This document shows positions 1 to 5,283 of a DNA stretch of 6,310 nucleotides, one piece after another. Every line of letters begins with the position of its first letter. The stretch's first letter is position 1. This DNA is from an uncultured Planctomycetaceae bacterium (GTDB lineage Bacteria; Planctomycetota; Planctomycetia; Pirellulales; Pirellulaceae), in the NCBI GenBank assembly GCA_903921945.1, contig CAIXSC010000514.1, positions 1 to 6,310 on the forward strand, read 5' to 3'. A program made the translations under genes and the position numbers. Below the pieces are notes generated by a model. The model searched no databases. It had not been told where the DNA came from and saw only the letters and a list, made by a program, of their open reading frames with translations.

Positions 1-1
1 A

Positions 2-49
2 GGCTGAGATTGCGGCTGAGGCTGAAGCAGGGGTGGAGGCTGAGGCTGC
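2..49. repeat. GGCTGA hexanucleotide repeat, degenerate, entering from the window edge
   Basis: Eight consecutive 6-bp units stay in register. Four are exactly GGCTGA (2-7, 14-19, 20-25, 38-43), one is GGCTGC (44-49), and the units at 8-13, 26-31 and 32-37 are diverged. The array probably continues to the left of the window. One plus-strand frame through it is open from base 3 to a TGA at 120-122 and would read as an Ala-Glu-rich tail overlapping the next gene by 37 bp. Another frame reads Arg-Leu repeats and stops at 70-72. Whether the array is the 3' end of an upstream gene or simple intergenic repeat cannot be decided here. Confidence 0.6.
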
Positions 50-85
50 GGATCGAGAGCTTCTGGACTTAGGCGGGCGTTCGGG

Positions 86-907
86 ATGGCAGGCCGCTCC
101 ATTCAAGGTTTACGCTGCTTGATCACGGGCGCGTCGAGCGGCATCGGACTGGCCATCGCCCGTCAACTGGCGGCGCAAGGAGCCCGGCTGATCGTCTCCG
201 CACGCCGCGAAGAACGACTGCGGGCGTTGGTCGCCAACATCGTCGCGGCGGGTGGCGAGGCCTTCGCCGTCGTCGGCGATATCACCGACGAACAAACTCG
301 ACGACGGCTTGCCGCCGAGTCGGCAACCCGCTGGTCGGCATTGGATCTGCTGGTCAACAACGCGGGAAGCGGCGCGTTCGGGCCGTTCGCCGAGTCCTCA
401 CCGGACCGACTGCGACGCCTGTTCGAACTGGATTTTTTCGCCCCGGTGGAACTGACGCGGGCCTGTTTGCCGGCACTGCGAGCGGCGGCGACCGAGCACC
501 GCCGGCCGCTGGTGGTCAACGTCGGCTCCGTGCTGGGACACTGCGCGGTGCCGTGGAAGAGCGAATACTGCGCTGCCAAGTTCGCTCTGCGGGGCTGGAA
601 CGACGCGGTGCGGGCGGAATGGGCGCGCGAAGGAATCGAACTGTTGCTCGCCAGTCCAAGCACCACGGCGAGCGAATTCTTCGAACGCGTGGAGCTTGGC
701 GAGGGGCTGGCGAGACCTGCGGGCGGCTCGCGCTGGTTTCCGCCTTCATCACCCGACCGCGTCGCACGCGACATCGTACGCGCGATTCGTCGTGGTCGCC
801 GGGAAGTCGTGCCCTCCTGGGGCGGCCGCTGCTTGGTTTGGGCCAGCCGCTTCTTTCCCGCCGTGATCCGCTGGACCCTCGCGCGTCAGTCGCCGCCCGC
901 TTCGTAG
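86..907 (+). CDS. Short-chain dehydrogenase/reductase (classical SDR family)
   Basis: A 273-residue NAD(P)-dependent oxidoreductase, of normal length for a classical SDR. The Rossmann fold begins near the N terminus with the cofactor motif TGASSGIG (residues 14-21). Arg40-Arg41 after the second strand suggest NADP(H) rather than NAD(H). The structural NNAG motif is at 91-94, and the catalytic Ser148, Tyr161 and Lys165 (YCAAK) are present. Two positions are unusual: the helix-4 residue that is normally the catalytic Asn appears to be Asp116 (FELDFF), and the usual Pro-Gly after strand 6 is Pro191-Ser192. The C-terminal part has an SPDRVARDIVRAI helix and ends in a hydrophobic, basic segment (about 246-266), as in DHRS7-like SDRs, perhaps a membrane-associating tail. 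The substrate cannot be predicted. The start is the only in-frame ATG after an upstream TGA at 41-43; its ribosome binding site is weak (GGGCG or absent). It converges on the shikimate dehydrogenase-like gene. Confidence 0.93.
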   Translation: MAGRSIQGLRCLITGASSGIGLAIARQLAAQGARLIVSARREERLRALVANIVAAGGEAFAVVGDITDEQTRRRLAAESATRWSALDLLVNNAGSGAFGPFAESSPDRLRRLFELDFFAPVELTRACLPALRAAATEHRRPLVVNVGSVLGHCAVPWKSEYCAAKFALRGWNDAVRAEWAREGIELLLASPSTTASEFFERVELGEGLARPAGGSRWFPPSSPDRVARDIVRAIRRGRREVVPSWGGRCLVWASRFFPAVIRWTLARQSPPAS

Positions 908-958
908 CCAGCGGCCCCGGCACTCGCTCCGTGTGTCGTGACGTGACTGGCCGTTGGC
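907..958. terminator. Possible bidirectional terminator hairpin between convergent genes
   Basis: A 10-bp stem starts at the last base of the SDR stop codon. GCCAGCGGCC (907-916) pairs with GGCCGTTGGC (949-958) with one G-U wobble and a 32-nt loop. A competing 7-bp pairing, CGTGACG (937-943) with CGTCACG (980-986), lies in the same 108-bp convergent spacer. Neither is followed by a T tract, so classical intrinsic termination is doubtful. The location between two converging genes is the main support. Confidence 0.3.
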
Positions 959-1015
959 ACTGAGTCAATGCAGTAAGTTCGTCACGGCTGGACAGCCTGG
1001 CAGATTCTCGCGGGG

Positions 1016-1864
1016 TTAGATCTCGAGATACTCCTCGAGCGCCTCGCGCATCACGTCGGGGTCCGGGGCGACGCCGGTCCAGATCTTGAAACCGATCACC
1101 GCTTGATTCACGAGCATGCCCAGGCCGTCGATCGTTGGACAACCCGCCTCGGCTGCGTCGCGGATCAAGCGAGTGCGTGGCGGATTGAAGATCACATCCG
1201 CGACGACCAAGGTGGAGCGCAAAGTGCGGGGATCGATCGGCACCCGCGCGTTCGCGTCTCCCAGGCCAATGGACGTGGCGTTAATCAACACATCGGCCGT
1301 TTCGGGGATGGCGTAGTCGCCTTCCCACGGCACGTAATGCACGGCCACTTGCGTTCGTTCAGATAACAGATTCGCCAGCTCTTGTCCGCGGCCCGGCGAG
1401 CGGTTGACGATCGAGAGTTCGGCGGGCTTCGTCAGTGCGACCTCGACCGCGATCGCCCGCGCCGCCCCGCCTGCCCCGAGGATCACGATCCGCTTGTCCA
1501 CTGGATCGATCAGCGTCCGCAGCGATTCCAAAAAGCCCTGGCCGTCTGTGTTCGCCCCCAGCAATCGGTCGCCGTCGCGATGAACACAGTTCACCGCGCC
1601 CATCAACTCGGCCGCGGGACTCAAGCCGTCCAGCAGCGGCAATACGGCCACTTTGTGGGGAATCGTGAAGTTTCCGCCTTGGAAGCCCATCGCCCGCATG
1701 CCGCGAACCGCATCGGCCAGCTTTTCCGGCGGCACTTCGAGCGTGAGGTAACGCCAATCGAGCTTCGCGGCCGCGAACGCTCGTTCCATCATGAATTGCG
1801 TGGGATTGCCGGCGACCGGTTGCCCCATGCAACAAACGATCTGTTGCAGCGCGTTGCTGGACAT
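1016..1864 (-). CDS. aroE: Shikimate 5-dehydrogenase family protein (AroE-like)
   Basis: A 282-residue cytoplasmic enzyme, normal length for AroE. The family reaction is NADPH-dependent reduction of 3-dehydroshikimate to shikimate, the fourth step of chorismate synthesis. The substrate domain has GGNFTIPHK with catalytic Lys71, Asn92, and ANTDG with catalytic Asp107. The nucleotide domain has GAGGAARA (130-137) and NRS (155-157, an NADP-type motif), then NATSIGL (196-202) and DGLGMLVNQA with Gln255. Two substrate-site signatures deviate. The N-terminal HSxSP, whose serines bind the shikimate carboxylate, is GNPTQ (19-23), and the DxxYxP tyrosine is Phe227. I recall GNPTQ-type sequences from planctomycete homologues, so this may be a lineage variant, but a shifted substrate is possible. 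A minus-strand AGGAGG at 1877-1882 lies 12 nt before the ATG. It is the last gene of the minus-strand block, 132 bp downstream of the TVP38 gene. Family is certain; exact substrate is less so. Confidence 0.93.
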   Translation of the reverse strand: MSSNALQQIVCCMGQPVAGNPTQFMMERAFAAAKLDWRYLTLEVPPEKLADAVRGMRAMGFQGGNFTIPHKVAVLPLLDGLSPAAELMGAVNCVHRDGDRLLGANTDGQGFLESLRTLIDPVDKRIVILGAGGAARAIAVEVALTKPAELSIVNRSPGRGQELANLLSERTQVAVHYVPWEGDYAIPETADVLINATSIGLGDANARVPIDPRTLRSTLVVADVIFNPPRTRLIRDAAEAGCPTIDGLGMLVNQAVIGFKIWTGVAPDPDVMREALEEYLEI

Positions 1865-1938
1865 CCGCTTCCCTTGCCTCCTGAAAGCCCTAGAAAGCCG
1901 TCTTCACGAATGGCCGAGTGGCCCCGGTCATGATCTTC

Positions 1939-1950
1939 GCGACCGGTCGC
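1939..1950. promoter_or_regulatory. 12-bp perfect palindrome upstream of the aroE-like gene
   Basis: GCGACCGGTCGC is a perfect 12-bp inverted repeat in the 132-bp spacer between the TVP38 and aroE-like genes. Its half also pairs with CCGGTC at 1924-1929 to form an alternative hairpin (loop 11 nt). It could be an operator or part of a terminator; with this GC content chance is a real alternative. The 11-mer TCGCGACCGGT that includes it recurs at 3656-3666 ahead of the M81 gene. Confidence 0.3.
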
Positions 1951-1964
1951 TGCTTTCCCGCATT

Positions 1965-1970
1965 AGCATA
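1965..1970 (-). promoter_or_regulatory. Weak candidate -10 element for the aroE-like gene
   Basis: On the minus strand TATGCT (matches TATAAT at four of six positions) would place a transcript start near 1958 and give a leader of about 94 nt before the aroE-like ATG. No recognisable -35 hexamer lies 16-18 bp upstream. The gene may instead depend on readthrough from the upstream genes. Confidence 0.22.
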
Positions 1971-1996
1971 CCGCAGCGCATCGGCGGGAACGACAC

Positions 1997-2806
1997 CTAG
2001 ACAGGCGGCGTTCCTGCCGCGGACCGCCGCTTGGCGAATCTTGTTACCCCAGCCCGGGCCAGCCAAGGGAACAACCCTAGCAACACCAGAGCGACGGTGA
2101 GCCGTGCCAACTGCCCCGGAGCGAAGACCGCCGCCAGCCCTTCGTCCGCCAACCTCCGCAAACTCGGAACGCTCGATCCCGCATACACATACAACGCCGT
2201 CCCCGGGGCCATGCCGAGTTGGCTCACCCACCAAAACGTGCGTGCTCGAATCGGCACCAGCCCCATTAACGCATTCACCGCGAAAAACGGCACGGCTGGA
2301 ATCAGCCGCAACGTGAATAAGTAGAAAGGCCCCTCCCGGGCAACCGCGGCTCGAAACCCAGCCAACCGGCCCGCAAACCGCCGCTCGACCGCGTCGTGGA
2401 ACAGCCACCGACTGGCCAACATCGCCAGCGTGGCCCCAGCCGTCGACGAACAACTCACCAGCGGCAACGCGATCCAAAATCCAAACAACCATCCGTAGAC
2501 TAGCGTGAGGGGAGCGGCACCAGGAAGCGACGCACCGGTGATCGCCACGTAAACCACCGCGGCCACCACAACCATCGCCAGCGGAGAAGCCTCAAATAGA
2601 AGGCGGAATGCTTGTTCCCGCTCAGCCCACCTGGCGAGCGACATCTGCGGCCCGAGCCACCAAGCCGCGCCACCGATCGCGACGATTGCCAACAAGGCGA
2701 CGAGACGCTTCGTCACCAAACGCGGGACAGGTGTCGCCGGGGCCGAGGGAAACTCAGAACCCGGCTCGGTCGGGCATCGGTCCTGGCCGGTGGAATCGCC
2801 GCTCAT
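1997..2806 (-). CDS. TVP38/TMEM64 family (VTT/DedA-like) integral membrane protein
   Basis: A 269-residue membrane protein. A Pro/Ser-rich, probably cytoplasmic N-terminal tail (1-34) precedes a first membrane helix (about 35-52). The VTT (SNARE-associated) core follows, with hydrophobic segments at about 75-94, 97-118, 163-184 and 190-212 and a last helix at about 233-250. Family landmarks are GASLPGAAPLTLVYGWLFG (91-109), a small-residue helix SCSSTAGATLAML (118-130), the Arg-Pro re-entrant motif LRLIPAVPFFAVN (166-178), and SQLGMAPGTALYVYAGSS (195-212). VTT proteins act in the inner membrane; some relatives are lipid scramblases or undecaprenyl-phosphate carriers, but the role of bacterial TVP38-type members is mostly unknown. 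It starts 39 bp after the ferredoxin stop codon, so the two are probably cotranscribed. The ribosome binding site is weak (GGAAAG, about 6 nt before the ATG). Confidence 0.9.
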   Translation of the reverse strand: MSGDSTGQDRCPTEPGSEFPSAPATPVPRLVTKRLVALLAIVAIGGAAWWLGPQMSLARWAEREQAFRLLFEASPLAMVVVAAVVYVAITGASLPGAAPLTLVYGWLFGFWIALPLVSCSSTAGATLAMLASRWLFHDAVERRFAGRLAGFRAAVAREGPFYLFTLRLIPAVPFFAVNALMGLVPIRARTFWWVSQLGMAPGTALYVYAGSSVPSLRRLADEGLAAVFAPGQLARLTVALVLLGLFPWLARAGVTRFAKRRSAAGTPPV

Positions 2807-2845
2807 GAATGGCTTTCCATCGACCGTAAAGCGGCCAACGCGAAC

Positions 2846-3241
2846 CTAGCCGCCCGACGCCTTCAATTCGGCCAAGTGCTGGGCCGTCCCGACCAGTCGA
2901 TCCCAGTGCTCTTGGATGTATTCGGGTGGACCGCCCACCTGGGCCATGACCGTCGCCGCCATTTCCAGCGGCACCATCTCGATCGCGTCCCACGGGCAAA
3001 CCAACAGCTCGTACGGATTCGACTTCTTTCCCGGAATGTGAACGCACACTTCGCAGCCCACACAGCGCTCAATGTCGATCTCGCACCAAGCTTGGTTGCC
3101 CTTCACGCCGTGGCCGGTGTAGTTGAAGTTGATGCAGTCGACGGGACAGACCTCGCGGCATGACTCGCAGCCGGTGCAGTTGTCCGCGTTGATAATCGCC
3201 ACTTCCTTCGGGAGCTTTTTGCGAGGTCCTTGCTTCGCCAT
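2846..3241 (-). CDS. Two-cluster 4Fe-4S ferredoxin-type protein
   Basis: A 131-residue soluble iron-sulfur protein, probably an electron carrier. The N terminus is basic (RKKLPK, 7-12). The first cysteine set is CTGCESCREVCP (Cys22, 25, 28, 32); the second is CVGCEVC (Cys60, 63, 66) with the final Cys-Pro delayed to Cys82. In the usual fold Cys22/25/28 plus Cys82 hold one 4Fe-4S cluster and Cys60/63/66 plus Cys32 the other. The spacing from Cys66 to Cys82 is 15 residues instead of the usual three, owing to an insert with HIPGKKSNPYE. Cys36 and Cys53 are extra. A helical tail of about 45 residues (85-131) follows, so the protein is much longer than a 55-80-residue bacterial ferredoxin. The start at 3241 is chosen over the upstream ATG at 3400 because AGGAGA lies at the right distance and the promoter -10 falls inside the longer frame. 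It is the first gene of the minus-strand block. The partner enzyme is unknown. Confidence 0.92.
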   Translation of the reverse strand: MAKQGPRKKLPKEVAIINADNCTGCESCREVCPVDCINFNYTGHGVKGNQAWCEIDIERCVGCEVCVHIPGKKSNPYELLVCPWDAIEMVPLEMAATVMAQVGGPPEYIQEHWDRLVGTAQHLAELKASGG

Positions 3242-3250
3242 GGGACGCAA

Positions 3251-3256
3251 TCTCCT
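3251..3256 (-). promoter_or_regulatory. Ribosome binding site that fixes the ferredoxin start
   Basis: Minus-strand AGGAGA lies 9 nt before the ATG at 3241. It supports the 131-residue product over a 184-residue reading that would start at 3400, upstream of the predicted transcript start. Confidence 0.75.
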
Positions 3257-3385
3257 AAATGCTCGACGATGGGTGGATGTTGAACCGGGTTCTAACCGCG
3301 ATCGCAGGTCGGCGGCAACTCGGTGAAGGCCAAATCGACGCCAGCCGCCGAGTTCGTGATTTTTTTCACAGCTCAGCCTGCGAAA

Positions 3386-3413
3386 ATTATAGACGCCCAA
3401 GACGCGGGGACAA
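3386..3413 (-). promoter_or_regulatory. Sigma70-type promoter for the ferredoxin block
   Basis: On the minus strand a perfect TATAAT -10 (3386-3391) is preceded by TTGTCC (3408-3413, four of six matches to TTGACA) with a 16-bp spacer. Transcription should start near 3379 and give a leader of about 138 nt. The -35 lies within a possible 6-bp inverted repeat, GGGGAC (3406-3411) with GTCCCC (3432-3437), which might be a regulator site. This is the best promoter in the window and stands out in otherwise GC-rich DNA. Confidence 0.6.
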
Positions 3414-3497
3414 GGCCAGCCACCCCGCCCCGTCCCCCTCGCGAGAACGCCAAGACGTCTCCCGGGTGTCGTGAAAGGGATCGCAAGTTCACTCTCG

Positions 3498-3602
3498 GGG
3501 TCCTCGGCGCATGGGTCCTATTCGGCGTGTGGGTCCTATTCGGCGTGTGGGTCCTATGGGTCATATAGGTCGCATAGGTCCTATGGGTCGTATAGGTCCT
3601 AT
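3498..3602. repeat. 9-bp minisatellite (RGGTCCTAT type) in the divergent spacer
   Basis: From 3513 to 3602 the DNA is exactly ten 9-bp units. Eight fit RGGTCNNAT, mostly GGGTCCTAT or AGGTCCTAT; two are TCGGCGTGT (3522-3530, 3540-3548) and alternate with GGGTCCTAT as an 18-bp higher-order unit. A shortened first copy, GGGTCCTCGGCGCAT (3498-3512), lacks three bases of the 18-bp unit. Unit junctions create ATAGGTCCTAT, an odd-length dyad. Frames through it are low-complexity Ser-Tyr-Gly or Gly-Pro-Ile-Arg repeats and are not credible proteins. It lies about 107 bp upstream of the -10 of the minus-strand promoter and about 150 bp before the M81 gene. Function unknown; slippage-generated intergenic repeat is the simplest reading. 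Confidence 0.85.
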
Positions 3603-3629
3603 TCCTGGCCCTCATCGCCTTCGCCGCTT

Positions 3630-3670
3630 GCGCGAGATTCGCGCTTGCAGTCGAATCGCGACCGGTTCGA
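3630..3670. other. Two adjacent stem-loops upstream of the M81 gene
   Basis: The first is GCGCGA-GAT-TCGCGC (3630-3644), a perfect 6-bp stem with a 3-nt loop. The second (3651-3670) pairs TCGAATCG with CGGTTCGA: 8 bp with one G-U wobble and a CGAC loop. No T tract follows either, so they are unlikely to be intrinsic terminators. They may be operator sites or structured DNA next to the minisatellite. Confidence 0.4.
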
Positions 3671-3678
3671 CCAGCCAT

Positions 3679-3684
3679 TATGCT
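3679..3684 (+). promoter_or_regulatory. Weak candidate -10 element for the M81 gene
   Basis: TATGCT sits 66 bp before the M81 ATG and just after the stem-loops. No clear -35 is found 16-18 bp upstream, so this is only a tentative promoter. The rest of the 3242-3750 spacer, outside the ferredoxin promoter, the minisatellite and the hairpins, shows nothing I can identify. Confidence 0.2.
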
Positions 3685-3750
3685 AGGGATCGCGGCGGGG
3701 AATCTGGCAGCGACAGGCGGATGGAAAGCGCGAAACGGTAGGAGCGAGCG

Positions 3751-5241
3751 ATGCGAGTAGGTTTGGTATCGTTGCTGCACGAGTCCAACACGTTTATCCG
3801 CGAACCGACGACCTGGGCGCATTTCGCCGACCATGCGTTGTGGACCGGAGCGGAGATGCGGCGCCGGCTGGAAAGCGCTCCGCATGAAGTCGGCGGGTTC
3901 TTCGCCGGCCTGGACGAAGCCGGGATCGAAGCGGTGCCGTTGCTGTTCGCTCGAGCGCTTCCCTACGGTCCGATCACGCGCGAAACGTACGCCCGGCTGC
4001 TCGAACTGGTTCAGGAGCGGATCGCGTCGGCGGGGCGGCTGGACGGCCTCCTGGTCGCGCCGCACGGCGCTACGGTCAGCGAATTGGACGCGGATGCGGA
4101 CGGTTTGTGGCTCGAACGTGTCCGAACGCAAGTGGGACCGTCGATGCAGGTGATCGGCACGTTGGACGCGCATGCGAATTTGTCGCCCCGCATGGTGGCG
4201 GCGTGCGACGCGTTGGTGGCCTATCGTTCCAACCCGCATCTGGACCAGCGTGATCGGGGGTTGGAGGCGGCGCGGCTGATGGTGCGCACGTTGCGCGGCG
4301 AGATTCGCCCGGTGCAAGCGGCGGCGTTTCCCCGTATCGCGATCAACATCGAACGCCAATTGACGACGGAACCGCATTGCCGGCGGCTGTACGAGCAGGC
4401 GGACCGGCAACTGGCGGAGCCCGGAGTTTTATCCAACAGCATCCTGCTCGGCTTTCCCTACGCGGACGTCGCCGAGATGGGGTCGGCGGTGCTGGTCGTG
4501 GCCGACGGCGACCGAGCGCTCGCCCAGCGGCTCGCGGACGAACTTGCCGAATGGCTGTGGCGGCATCGGTCCGATTTCGTCGCGCGGCTGGTTTCGATCG
4601 ACGACGCGGTGGAGCGGGCGTACCGCGAGCCGGGGCCGGTGTGTCTGCTGGACATGGGCGACAATGTGGGCGGCGGTTCGCCAGCCGACAGCACTTTCTT
4701 GGCGCAGGCGCTGGACAGGCGGGGCGAGGGCCGCGCACTGGTGTGCCTGTATGATCCCGCCGCGGTGAAAGTAGCGGCGGCGGCCGGGCCTGGGGCTCGG
4801 GTGCGCTTGGCGGCGGGCGGCCACACCGACGAACGGCATGGCGAACCGCTGGAAACCGACTTCACGGTCGTCAGTTTGCACGACGGAAAATTCCGCGAGA
4901 CGCAGGCTCGGCATGGCGGATTCACCGACTGCGATCAGGGACCGACGGCGGTGGTCCGCACCGATCGCGGGCTGACGGCGATCTTGACGTCGTTGCGCAT
5001 GCCGCCGTTCAGCCTGGGACAAATCACGAGCTGCGGTTTGGATCCGGAGAAGTTCCAAGTGTTGGTCGCCAAGGGCGTGATCGCGCCGGTCGCGGCGTAT
5101 GCGCCGATCTGTCGCGCATTGATTCGCGTGAACACCCCGGGCGTCACCACGGCCGACATGGCCGCGTTGTCGTATTCGCATCGTCGTCGGCCGCTGTTTC
5201 CTTTCGAGCCCGAATTGGAAACCTGGCGCCGGCCGATGTAA
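3751..5241 (+). CDS. M81 family metallopeptidase (MlrC/microcystinase C-like)
   Basis: A 496-residue protein with the full two-domain MlrC architecture: an N-terminal DUF1485 domain (about 1-290) and a C-terminal MlrC_C domain (about 297-475). Landmarks are HESNTF (10-15; HETNTF in many relatives), APHGA (103-107), LDAHANLS (138-145), YRSNPHLD (158-165) and the glycine-rich DMGDNVGGGSPADS (301-314). Asp139, His141 and His163 are the probable zinc ligands, with Glu46 (HEVGGF) a candidate further ligand. MlrC of sphingomonads cleaves linearised microcystin and its tetrapeptide; most family members have unknown natural substrates, so microcystin degradation should not be assumed. No signal peptide is visible, so it is probably cytoplasmic. 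AGGAG at 3740-3744, 6 nt before the ATG, fixes the start. It is the first gene of a plus-strand pair with the CorA-like gene. The family is firm, the substrate unknown. Confidence 0.93.
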   Translation: MRVGLVSLLHESNTFIREPTTWAHFADHALWTGAEMRRRLESAPHEVGGFFAGLDEAGIEAVPLLFARALPYGPITRETYARLLELVQERIASAGRLDGLLVAPHGATVSELDADADGLWLERVRTQVGPSMQVIGTLDAHANLSPRMVAACDALVAYRSNPHLDQRDRGLEAARLMVRTLRGEIRPVQAAAFPRIAINIERQLTTEPHCRRLYEQADRQLAEPGVLSNSILLGFPYADVAEMGSAVLVVADGDRALAQRLADELAEWLWRHRSDFVARLVSIDDAVERAYREPGPVCLLDMGDNVGGGSPADSTFLAQALDRRGEGRALVCLYDPAAVKVAAAAGPGARVRLAAGGHTDERHGEPLETDFTVVSLHDGKFRETQARHGGFTDCDQGPTAVVRTDRGLTAILTSLRMPPFSLGQITSCGLDPEKFQVLVAKGVIAPVAAYAPICRALIRVNTPGVTTADMAALSYSHRRRPLFPFEPELETWRRPM

Positions 5242-5270
5242 CGCGAGGTTCGAACTGTTTTTCCAGCGAT

Positions 5271-5275
5271 GGGGA
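5271..5275 (+). promoter_or_regulatory. Ribosome binding site favouring the second ATG of the CorA-like gene
   Basis: GGGGA lies 8 nt before the ATG at 5284, whereas the ATG at 5269 is preceded by TTTTTCCAGCG with no Shine-Dalgarno match. This favours 5284; both starts are in the same frame and differ by five residues. Confidence 0.45.
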
Positions 5276-5283
5276 TTTCGCCG

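Noticed and set aside
3242..3400. N-terminal extension of the ferredoxin from an ATG at 3400
   Set aside because: It would start upstream of a perfect -10 (3386-3391), has no ribosome binding site, and adds residues unlike a ferredoxin N terminus. The ATG at 3241 has AGGAGA at 9 nt.
3498..3602. CRISPR array
   Set aside because: Units are contiguous 9-mers with no spacers, and no cas gene is nearby.
3471..3741. Small plus-strand proteins made of Ser-Tyr-Gly or Gly-Pro-Ile-Arg repeats
   Set aside because: They are translations of the 9-bp minisatellite, without a family match or a good ribosome binding site.
3373..4410. Long minus-strand open frame (345 codons) overlapping the M81 gene
   Set aside because: It is an Arg/His/Gln-rich antisense shadow of a GC-rich gene and also runs through the minisatellite; the plus-strand M81 reading has full family motifs.
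3751..5241. A dedicated microcystin degradation (mlr) cluster
   Set aside because: No MlrA, MlrB or MlrD homologue is visible; M81 proteins are widespread and mostly of unknown substrate.
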